From Lucinisca nassula (taxonomy: Eukaryota > Mollusca > Bivalvia > Lucinida > Lucinidae), in the NCBI GenBank assembly GCA_963580285.1, contig OY757023.1:87383108-87447107 (forward strand): DNA of 64,000 nt, read 5' to 3'. The translations under genes were made by a program, and so were the position numbers. Of this stretch, positions 24,401 to 36,400 are shown one piece after another. The notes beneath the pieces are model-generated. The model did not search any database, was not told the origin of the DNA, and saw only the letters and a program-made list of their open reading frames with translations. The stretch's first letter is position 1; every line of letters begins with the position of its first letter.

Positions 24401-27400
24401 TTTATGGTAGACATGCTTACAACAGATTGCTTGCTTAACAGAGGTGGTCTGTATGACAAGTTTTACTGCAGTTCGTTGAAAGACCAAAACTGAAGGACTA
24501 GCAAAACCCCAAAATGGGTAATTGGCAAACAGTGCAGGCCCAGATAAGATGGTGACTGATCAGGGCCTTCACTGTTTGCAACCATTTTCTGAATAAATTT
24601 CTTTAATCTTTACCACTCAGGGATAATGCAGCATACGACAGATTCTTGATATTATTCTTATTTTTCCCAGAAAACAGGACTTGACATCTCATTCAAATCG
24701 TCATTCAATAGGAGACAATTTTCATGAAATGCCAAATCCTGTTTACTGGAAAAATAACAAAAATATTTCAATATGTCGAAATTACTTTACCAAACATCTT
24801 TTAATTTTGAAATAGACTCCTTCTGTATATATAAGGGGGAAGATTGCATTCAGTATAAAACAGGTTAGAGTGTATTTTACAGAGAGATGAGAACCTGATA
24901 AGATATTTTATGGTAAAGAAAGTCAAGTATCTGTGGGACCCTGAGGAAGATAGATACAAGAAACTCAGGTACGTTGTGAACGAAACTAGCCAGAAAATTG
25001 TTGACCAAGCTCAGGTGGACAGGTTGGATGAGATAAAGGTATCATCCCAGCAGGCAGACGTCACTAGGGCAATGTCAAATCATCGTCAGTGCAACGTCAC
25101 GACGTTGCACTGACGTTGATGTGACATTGCATAAATATCATGACGTTGTACTGACTTTGATGTGACGTCACAGTTATGTCATGTGCCTGCTTGGATGTAT
25201 CTTACATCACCAGGTGTCCATCTGATATTGGCTTACAGTTAGGAAAGGCCTGTTGTATTTGCAGCAGCTTACAGTAGAGTCTAAGAGGGAAAATATTTTT
25301 ATTTTATTTCTTAACTTTTAATTATTTTCTTCTTTCATTTCCCTGTTTATCTCTTCTATCTGTCATTCCCCGTTCTCTGGGAGATGACATGGCAGAAAGT
25401 GACCCACAAGGGTTTACGTTGTTAACTCATTTTGTACAGAAAACCCAAAAACAGGTACCCTGGCAAACAGTGCAGGCCCAGATCAGTCACCGGCAAGATG
25501 CAGCATCTGATCAGGGCCTACACTCTTTGCAAAAAGTTCAGCTATTTTTCTGATAAACTTTAAAGATGAAATAACATGTCACCCCTAGACTTTGAAATGG
25601 GGCTCCTGCTATATCTAAGAAGGAAGATTTTATTTGATACAAAATGTGTTAAACCCAAATCAAGATCAGGCCCCATGGTTATAAACGTTTTGTGCTCAGA
25701 TCAGCTGGAATTGGTACAAATCACTTTCTTTGTCATCCATATCAGCAAGGTGTGTTTAATCTGTCTACTAACCCTTCTCTTGCTGAATATTCAGTTGGGC
25801 CACACCCATTTCTGGCTTTGATCCAATCAGATTACTGGATGTAATTTATTCATACAAATTCATAAATTGAATGTCAAACAGTGTAGATCCTGATCAGATA
25901 GCTTCTTCTGATTTGGATCTACACTGTTTGCAAAGAAAAGGGTTGTCTTGAACAGCAGGATAACATTTAATATTTCATCAGTCATCTTATCCTTGTCCGG
26001 CTGAATAAATTAATTTTTGACACCCATTTCTGATTATCAACCAATCAAACTTCTTGATATGTATTCAGGGGACCTTAGGGTACATGGTTTGGGCTTTAAC
26101 ACAGTTTAACCCTTTTTGTACCAAATGGAATCTTCCACCTTAAAAATAGCTGAAGTCCATTTCAAAATTTAGGGGTATCAGGTTGTGTTTTCTTCATAAC
26201 TGATTTGGAAAATGGCTGAAGTTTAAGCAAACAGTGGAGGCCCTGATCAGACGCCGCATTCTGCGGTGTCTGATCTGGGCCTGCACTGTTTGCCCGGGTA
26301 CCTGTTTTGAGGTTTCTGGTACTAAATGGGTTAAAGATGCATTCCAAATATGTATACATTATATAAAAAAATACCATTTATAGTCATTCTTCTCCATATT
26401 CTATCCCCAAAATATTTAAATTATAATGGTAAAACAATTTTAAATGGTCGTTATCTGTATAACATGTACCTTTTTGTTTGCATACAACGTGATTATCTGA
26501 TTACATAGGGATGTGTTATAAGGAGGTTACAATAAACTTATCAGCCCCCGCCCATAGGGGCTTGAAGAAATATATGGGCTGCACGATGCTTCCACGCAGA
26601 GCTGAATCCAGCCCGCACACTAGTACTGGTAAACCGCTTGGAGGATCTAAGCCTGTCCAGGAACCGAGATGCGAGGCGGACTGTCCATGCTAATAAACCC
26701 TATTAGTTTCATAGGGCGACAGGGCTTGAGATGTCATTTCATCTCAATCTTGGGTAAAAGTCCCACAAAATTGGAAGCAATGTCTCCAAAATGACCTTTA
26801 CAGTGTTGACGGGGACGTTAAACCTCAAATCAAACAAAACAAAATACAATAAACTTATGTTTTCTTTTACTGTATTAACAATATCTATTCAGAAAAACAG
26901 GCCTTGGCATAAGCAAACAGTGTAAAATCAGATGAGATGCCACAGAATGTGGTGTCTCATTGGGGTTTTCACTGTTTGCCACTCATTAAGCTATTTTTAG
27001 ACACAAGATTGGTTAGTAAATTGTACTTGTTCAGATTTTATAGCAATTTGGTAAGGAGTTAACCATTAAGATGCCGAAAAAAACTACATCTGAAAATGAT
27101 GTCTGCTTATGTCGTCTGCTGTATCTTCTTTTGAACTTTTTAAGAATATTTTTTTCAAATAGGCAAACAGTGTGGACCCAGATCAGAGTGCTTCTAGAGG
27201 AGCAGTCTGATCTGGGTCCACACTGTTTGCAAAAACTAATTTTTAAGTACTTGGCAGACGACAAAGCAGACGACTATTGTCGTGATTGTTTTATGGGTTA
27301 AGGTGTCAATACGGTACTTTTACTTTCAGAGGGCTTGAAGTGAACAATTCCTGCTCCTACTTCCATGAAGCTAAAGGTCTCAACCCAGCCCATCAAGCTA

Positions 27401-30400
27401 AGAGGTATGTACCCTTGTCCCGGGGTTCAAAATTAACTGGGCAGCAAGTTAGCGCTTGAAAGCATCTAGTTTGTTGACAAACAAAATTAGTGTCAGGTCT
27501 ACTGCTAATGGAAAGAATTTATCCTTTCCATCAAAAGTAACACTTGTTTTCATACAGATCATTTTGGAGACGTTGCTTCCAATTTTACCCGACATTGAGA
27601 TGAAATGACATCTCAAGCCCTGTTGCCCAATGAAACCGATAGGGTTTATAAGCATGGAAGGTCCAACTCTCACCGCTTTGCCTGGGCAGGCTTAGATCCT
27701 CTTAAGTGGTTTACCAGTACTCATGTGCGGTTTGTTTCAGCTCTGCGTGGAAGCAACATGCAGCCCATCTATTTCTTCAAGCCCCGATGGGCAGGGCGGA
27801 GATGGATGAATGTAAAACCGTCGACCTGAAAATACTAAATACCTCAAGCTTATCTTATAGCAGACATTACTAGGTTGCAATTTTCACAGAATGCAAGTTG
27901 CACTATTGCTAGTATCAGGGCAGCAAATTTGCTGCTTGCTACCATTAATTTTGAACACTGCTCATTACAGTCAAGTATGAGAACTGTCCTGCTTATAAAT
28001 TTTACAGCCATCATTTGCCTCAAAGCACCAACACATTGAAGCAGACAATATAATCAGATTCGACATTTCATTAGTCTTGGCCTATGTGGCATAGTGTTTA
28101 ACAGTACTGACTCTTAAATATTAGGTTTCTCCATACTGTAGGTTCGAGTCTTGCTCTGGTCACAAGTGAGCCAAGTTTGTGACAGAAGGTTAGGTTGGTT
28201 TTCTACAGGTAATCTGGTTATTGCCCAGAATAGCACCCAGCTATAAGTGAAATAATCTTGAAAGGCCATAAAACAAAATAAATCTCATTTATCTTTGCTG
28301 CTAAGCACACAATTAACAAGATTGTCAAGTTTGTTTCTTAGATAAAATAAACAAATGTTATTTCTGATGGCCTATGAAAGTTTAAAAATTAAGAAAAAGG
28401 CTAAGGTTTGCGAAATATTGAAAGCATGGTATACAACATTGCTTCATAAATTTCGGCCTTCCGCCCATCGAGGCTTGAAGAAATAGATGGGCTGCATGAT
28501 GCTTCCACGCAGGGCTGCATGATGCTTCCACGCAGAGCTGAAAGCGACCCGCACATGAGTACTGGTAAACCGCTTAGAGGATCTAAGCCTGCCCAGGCAA
28601 AGCGGTGAGAGTGACGGACCGTCCATGCTTATAAACCCAATTGGTTTCATTGGGTGGCAGGGCTTGATATGTCATTTCACTTCAATGTCGGGTAAAAGTC
28701 CCACAAAATTGGAAGCAACGTCTCCAAAATTACCTTTACAGTGTTGATGGGTACGTTAAATCAAATCAAACAGACAAACAAAGTTTCATAAATTTCACAT
28801 GTACTATACTGGTGTTACTAATTACCGGTGTATTGACTGTTCAAGTCAGTATATAAAACAAACTGTTCTACTGATTCTGATAAATTGTGTCTAGTAAAGT
28901 AGAAGTAAAACAAAGATCAGGAATCAATACAATCAACTTACTCCACCCATCAAAGACACCAAAGGGAAAGAAACACAAACATTAAGCGACCAGACCATAA
29001 ATTAATCGAACCCAAACAAAGGAAGGCCATAAGGACAGTTACTTTCCCACAAAATGGCCATATGGCCATCCAAAATAAAAAGACACAAGTGATACACACA
29101 GTGAGTAACAAACAACAACATAAATAAATCGCCACAGAAGAACCGCCTTGGAACGGTCAATGGAAAGATTTCCACTGGGGGGCTTAAATCGATTTTACGT
29201 GGCCACAATCCTCGCCCTTACTTCCGTCGCGATTTAGACAAATAATTTGTTCAGTCTGCATGAAGGCCTCCTAACTCATCAGTGCAACATCTCTGTGAAC
29301 ACAAATAATCAAAGAACCACAGAGGTGAGACAATGGTGAGGACTCGACAGCAAGAAACCACTGAAATGCTGGAGCAAAAGAAAACCAACAGTTAGACTCC
29401 AATGGGCCGGACCAGAGACAGAGCATCAGGCACCAACCAACATTACCTTGAATTAGAACTCTCAAATTCTCAATAAGCCTTTACGTTGGAACAGTCATAG
29501 AATCTGAGGCCTGACCCACTGGCGTGCAATTAAAGAGGGAAGCAAAGTTGCCAACCGTGATTGGGTTAACTACCATGCATGCAGTCTGTCGTATAATATC
29601 CATGTTGTACCCAATCTTTTTATATCGAAGAATGATTTTACGAAATTGGGTGCTAAAGTCATTGCGGTTATATATTTTTCTGAATTTATAAACTAAGTCA
29701 CCATAAAATTCGGGTTCCGATAGACCTTGTTGCCGAAGAGATTTAAGTCCAATATTGAATTTTGAAATTAAATCAGAATGGCGTCTATAAAATTTTGAAA
29801 AGGCTTTGCGTAGTTTATGGTACCGATAACCCTGGTTAAGAAGTTTAGCCATTAATAATTTATTACGAGTGTTGAAGTCAGTTACATGACTAAAACTATT
29901 ATTTCATTCCTTCAACGGAAATTACAATATATTTTTTCAAAATAAACTCAAACCGGCTAAAGTGTTTATTTATATTGGACTACCCCAGCCACCATCTGGC
30001 ATGTCCGGTGTTACTAATTACCGGTGTATATGTAAACAAATCCCGTAGAAAGTTATTTGGGTGTAAGAGCCTACATTGGACGAGGTTCTGTAATGAAATA
30101 GTTATTGGCCTTCAAAATGAAAGCAAAGGTGGTCTGTTTGAAAGCTTTTTTTGTTTCTACAGCATGTTAAATATGAAGTATACCATTTTATTAACTACAC
30201 AAAACAGAACATCACAATATATTGCTTTTTAGGGAAAATCAAGTGTCACATTAGTTATTATAATTATTTTTCATTATTCCATTTATGTAAGGGATATAAC
30301 CACAGCTATGTTTTATGTCACATAATACATATCACATAATATGTTTTACTCTTCAAAATGTAGTACCAGGAAGGGAGGAAACTAACAAGATAAAATATGA

Positions 30401-33400
30401 GTGAATTTTTTTTTATATCTACATCCTTCATCCATATTTGGGTATCATGTGACGTATGTGTAAAGACAAAAGATTTGACGTCATTTTCTTTATCTATACA
30501 CCGAGAGCCAGACTGTCAAAAAGTTCGAATACGAGCAAACACACTTTTCTAACAGCAATGTAACTATTTTAAGTAAACAGTTTATGTTTTTTATGTAACA
30601 ACAGTGAACAGACATCATAATTTATGACTACAGATAAAAGAAGTCACTTATCCTGAGAAACGGACAGGTCTGATATATTTTTTTCTTTATACAGACAGAG
30701 AGAAAAATGTGTTGTAAACAATGATGTGAGAAATTCCGAATGATGATAACGCACGCGATAGTAATTCGGGTAAAACAGAATACCCCGGTAATTAGTATAC
30801 ACCGGTAATAAGCACATAGGGGATAACAAGTGTAGAACTGTATTTTGTGATTTTCTATCTATTTCAGACGTGTACTTTATGGTATTAATTCAATTGCTGT
30901 CCATGTCACCCCTATTGTGGTGTTGTTGTTTAAAGAGGTAAGTGTGGTTAAAGCTACCAGGGACCAGTTGTTCAAAGCAATGTTAGCTTAATAAACTCAT
31001 TAGTGGTCATATTGTTAACTGTTCTAGCAAGTACAATATCTAAAATTTTGGTATTTTTGCTAAAAAATGTTAGTAGCTTTTGCATTTGCAAAAGCTGCTC
31101 ACATTTTTTCAGCAAAAATGTTAGCATGTTTGCCATATTAAATAATAAAAAATTTAACAATACAACACTAACAACGTCATTAGTGTTGAACAACTGGCCC
31201 CAGAAGGCCATTTTGGAGACGTTGCTTCCAATTTTGTGGGACTTTTACCCGACATTGAGATGAAATTACATCTCAAGCCCTGCTGCCCAGTGAAACCAAT
31301 AGAATTTATAAGCATGGACCGTCCGACTCACACCGCTTTGCCTGGGCAGTCTTAGATCCTCTAAGCAGTTCTGTTCACCAGTACTCGTGTGCGGGTCGGT
31401 TTCAGCTCTGCATGGAATCATCATGCAGCACATCTATTTCTTCAAGCCGCAATTGGCGGGGGCGATAAACCATATTACATGTAGAGCATAATGGAGTTGG
31501 TAAATCTACATTTGAAGGAGAACGGGGTCACATGACCAAGATGTTTGTCATGCTCTTATGCTATATGGTGACAAGGATTTCAAATTCTTCATTTCAACTT
31601 TCCTTTGCAGGTTTTGACACCATTTTATGTGTTCCAAGTGTTCAGTATGTGTGTGTGGTATGCAGATGAGTACTATTACTATGCTAGTTGTATAATCTTA
31701 ATTACTATCATCTCCATCAGTGTGACAATCTATCAGACAAGGAAGGTAGGTAAAAATAAGTCACTACGAAAACACGACTATATAAAACATTGTAACCTTT
31801 ATTGCCGAAAAAATGAAAATTTTAAGATAAAAAAGTGCGATATTTTTCTGATTTCCGATCAAAATATAGATTGTGGGCTATCGTTAGAACCGCCTCATCG
31901 AGGCGGTTCTAACGAGTACCCATAATCTATATTTTTAGCAGAAATAAGGAAAATAATATATACCCCTCTCAACCCCAGTTTTACTATAAAAAGTGGGGTA
32001 TTAGGGGGTCAATATTATAAAGGCGCATTTTTGTGATGGAATAAAATTGGAAATTTTTGTCTCAAGCCCAGTTGTTCAATACCTCGTTTGTTTAGCCCAT
32101 TGTATGCTAGTGGACTCTTCCACTGCTATATGTTGGACAAGTCCATTTGTCATATAAGGGTTGTCAGGCCTATTTTTTCGATCTTATTCGACCAACCAGA
32201 TGCCTGAATACAGTGTTATTAAGACTGGCCAGTATCTGCTGTTAGATTTGGGTGTACACCATTTAAGGGGAACGGGTACACCTGGCAGATTTTCCACAAT
32301 TTTTCAAAGGGAGACAACTTTCGAGACTTCCTGTTTGCTTTTCTATAAATTATGTCCCACCAAAAGAAAACGGTTCTACTCTTAAAGGAAAGAATTTGCT
32401 CCTCCGGAGCAAATTCTTTCCTTTAAGAGTTGGCCCCTATTGACATGGGAGACATGTCCTTTAAGAGTTGACCCCTATTGACATGGGAGACAAAAATACT
32501 TTTGCAGGATTTGCCTCCCCTGAAGGTGTATCCATTCCCCTTAAATTCGAGTTTTATTAGTATTCTATAAAACACAGATTAAGGCAAGTCTAAACGGCAC
32601 TCGTGTTGTTAGTCTAGTTTATTATATCAGATATATCAATTAATTGAGTTGCCAGCCACAAATGGGCTAACTGCTTATTCAGCTTGACACTCTAATCATA
32701 CATATAATCAGCCCCTGCCCATCGGGGCTTGGAGAAATAGATTGGGCTGCATGATGCTTCCAGGCAGAGCTGAAACTGACCCCACATGAGAACTGGTAAA
32801 CCGCTTAGAAGGACTTAGCCTGCCCAGGCAAAGTGGTGCGAGTCGGAGTGTTCAGTGCTTATAAACTCTGTTGATTTCATTGGGCCGCAGGGCTTGAGAT
32901 GTCATTTCACCTCAGTGTCGGGTAAAAGTCCCACAAAACTGGAAGCAATGTCTCCAAAATGACCTAAATAGAGTTGACGGGGACGTAAAACCTCAGTTCA
33001 AACAAACAAATATACATGTAAGATGACGTGCAAATAGTCATGTTTGCTTACAATATTTTATTACTTCAGTATATGTATAAAGAATACTGAGATGTTTATA
33101 TATGTTTTATGTGACATGTATTAAAATGTATTTGGCAATTTTAACCCATTTACTACCAGAAACCCCAAAACGGGTGCCCAGGCAAACAGTGCAGGCCCAG
33201 ATCAGACGCCGCAGAACACGGCATCTGATCTGGGCCTCCACTGTTTGTTAAAAGTTCAGTCATTTTCCAACCAAATTCTGATGAAAACACAACCTGACAC
33301 CCCTAAATTTTGAAATGAACTCCTGCTATATATAAGGAGGAAGATTCCATTTGGTAGAAAAAGGGTAAAAGTATAGCGATGGGGTTGGCCTGCAAGTTCT

Positions 33401-36400
33401 CACATAGCTCCAGATAAGGCGTTTTTTTCATTTGAAAAGTACTGATAGTTTTCTATTTCTGCACAAAAATATATGTTGTTGGCACTCATTAGAAGCACCT
33501 TGCCGAGGACCAACAAAATGTGTTTTATGCACAAATAGGAAAAATATTATGTGGATACCCCCTCTTGTCTGGTGCTATGTTCTCACAAAGTAGTTAAAGC
33601 CCTAATAAATGGCTATAAATAATGTTGAGAGAAAGGGCTTAAACTGATGTGAGGACTTGCGGGCAGTTCTAATGAATACCCACAACACAGGTTTTTATGG
33701 AGAATCTACAAAATTATCCTTCAGTTATCACAAAATACCCACCTTATATGTTTCCATGTATATAATATGAGCCCGGGCATGACAAAACCTACAATAAGAC
33801 CGGTGCGACCAGCAGAGACTCAAATCAACAGATCCACTATGACAAGACCTTTTGCTTATGTCTCTTTGCATAGCTATTAGCCTATAGTAGGTGCATGCGA
33901 TCAGCAAAGACTCTGATCAGATTGCACGAATGCACAGGCTGATCTGAGTCTTGGCTGGTCGCTCAAGACTTCTTGTAGATTTGTCATGCACTGGGTCATA
34001 TATAATAGATGTATTTCTTTCTTTAGATGCAGAGAGCTCTGAGAAACACCATCCAGACATCCACAGTTGTGACAGTTTGTCGAGGAGGTGATGGTGCGTA
34101 TATTTTTGCGCTTATTGGGCATAGGTTCTGCCATTTTCATATTTTCATTTTGGAGACAACTATGGTAACCCTGTTTGCTTTCCTTTTATCAGAACCATCT
34201 GTAAAAGTGGTTTGCTCCTTAAGGGGAATGGGAACACCTGGCAGATTTTTCTGCCATTTTTCAAAGGGAGACAACTTTTGGGACTTCCTGTTCGCTTTTC
34301 TATAAGCCCTGTCCCATTGAAAAAGGGATCTACTCTTGAAGGAAAGAATTTGCTTCTCAGGAGCAAATTCTTTCCTTTAAGAGTTGACCCCTTTTGAGAT
34401 GGGAGACAAAATACTTTTGCAGGATTTGCTTCCCTTGAAGGCATTCCCATCCCATTAAGACAGCAACTTTGAACCTCAGGAACAAACCCAGCTGACTTTT
34501 CTAAATGCAGCCTTTGATAATAAATGTAGTTTTCAGTGCACCTGCCTGGGGGTGAGATATAGGAGTCCGGTTTTCCTTTTTAAATGTTCAAGTCTGTTTC
34601 TCAGGGTCCAGCTGTTCAAAGCATTGTTAGCTTAACTAGCTCATTAGTGGTCATATTGTTAACTGTTCTAATAAGTACAATAGCAAAAATTGTGTAATTT
34701 TTGCTGAAAAAATATGAGCAGCTTTTGCATAAATGCAAAAGCTGCTCTCATTTTTCAGCAAAAATACTACACTGCAACCTCGTTATAACGCGGGTGGTGG
34801 GGTCCAAGAACCCCAACCGCGTTAGGGGTGATCACCGCGTTATAAATTTGGGGGCACCGACAAACGTCACATCGTCGTCGAGCAATGTGTACCCCACCCA
34901 CCAACAGTATGAAATTTCAAAATGTTAATTTCTGTATATTAGTTGTTGAAAAAAGAAAGATCAATAAAAAGTGTTCTAATATTACTGGTTGTTTATCTTT
35001 TTAATCCCATTTATTATCCTTGTCAGACATATGAATCATAATCCCCTATTCACCGTAAGTGTGTAACGGTCCATATGAATGACACTGCTAATGTGTATTA
35101 TTGTTTTTTTTATCTGCACTATTGTGTATTGGAGATTTGGTGCACCGACTTACTTTCAAGGTTAAGCATTGACAGGTCACAAAAAACACAGGTAAGGTGA
35201 CCGCTGGGCAATTTTTTTTTTTTTTTTTTTTTATCATTTTTCGCGCCAAAACAGAGCAATGCAGACGCTGTTTACATCTGTGCATCTGCATGTGGTAAAT
35301 CCGTGGGGCCTTTTGTTGGTCTGTCGCTCCATTTTTTTGCTTTTGTCCGCCAGTTTTGAAAATGGTCATTTTTTTTCCCCATTTTTCCGCCAAACTCGGC
35401 AGTCAAAATACCATCAGCCAAGACAATGCCTGTTTTCTCGCTTATTTACTCAAGTTGTCAATACTATTAAACTGAGAATACTCGCCTATGGCTTATTGAT
35501 AAGACGGAAATTAACTGTGTGGTAAGGTGTGAAAACTAGGTAATCAAGGTATTTGTACCAGTTTGTCTCAATTAATCCCTTTGTAATTGTCACTTGCAGA
35601 CGCTAAACAGGTAGATTTAGTGCAGTGGACCGTTAATCCACTTGATTGACTGAAATTGTTACCGCTTTTTTTTTCACAGGTTTGAAACCAATACACAATA
35701 GTTTTTACCATAATTCATGGGGCAAAAAGTGTTTTTTTGCCTTAAATTATGGAAAAAAAACGGGAGCCAAGGAACATCCGCGTTATACTGATTTCCGCGC
35801 TTAAACGATCAGCGCTATAACAAGGTTGCAGTGTAGTATTTTTGCCATATTAAACAAAGCGTAAGCCATAGAATGCTTAAGTATACCTGCAAGACAATAT
35901 CAGCCCCTTTGTATAAGCTCTTTAATTTGTCATTGCAACGACACTCATATCCGAATCTATGGAAATCGGCAATTGTTATGCCAGTATTTAAAAAAGGCGA
36001 AAAATCTGATGTTTGCAATTATAGACCAATCTCTCTTATAAGTTGTGTAGGTAAATCATTTGAAAGAGTAGTTTTTAAACATGTACACAACCATCTTATA
36101 TCAAATTCACTTATATATAAATACCAGTCTGGATTTTTGCCTGGACATTCAACAGTTCATCATTTAATAGAAGTAATTCACCACACATGTTTAGCACTTG
36201 AAAACCATGAAATAAATTGTCAAGTTTTTTGTGATATATCGAAAGCCTTTGATAGGGTTTGGCATCGAGGGTTAATACTAAAACTAGAAAAATATGGAAT
36301 TAGTGGAAATCTCCTGGCTTGGTTCGAAAATTATTTATATAGGATACATCAAAAAGTGTCAATAAATAATACTTGTTCCTCATTCAAATTTGTTACAGCA

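Larger units (their letters stand above)
13178..24882. other. intron 3 (11.7 kb)
   Basis: Holds a hairpin MITE split by a SINE (13257-13769), a minus-strand SINE (13895-14197), a TTAA MITE (14446-14692), a 'TTAACCCTAAGGTGCC' MITE (14884-15121), a 35-bp minisatellite (15237-15570), element H3 (15618-16751), hairpin MITE pieces (16975-17390 and 17840-17910), the 32-bp minisatellite with mariner and H8 (17947-22560), a composite MITE (22761-23185), MITEs at 23335-23760, 23892-24114 and 24192-24412, and a hairpin MITE ending beside exon 4 (24500-24868). Confidence 0.8.
27405..30867. other. intron 5 (3.5 kb)
   Basis: Holds SINE-like repeats (27545-27805 minus; 28455-28785), a SINE (28078-28275), a truncated minus-strand retroelement (28833-30006) inside what may be a TIR element ending near 30813, and about 780 bp (30029-30810) of unclassified AT-rich sequence. 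Confidence 0.75.

Noticed and set aside
29481..29852. Host gene on the minus strand
   Set aside because: The frame sits inside a unit flanked by a 22-bp target duplication, is cut off at one side and needs a frameshift upstream; a retroelement remnant is a better reading.
34770..35833. Short frames inside the pogo-type element as a transposase
   Set aside because: None shows DDE or helix-turn-helix motifs, and they overlap a poly(T) run.
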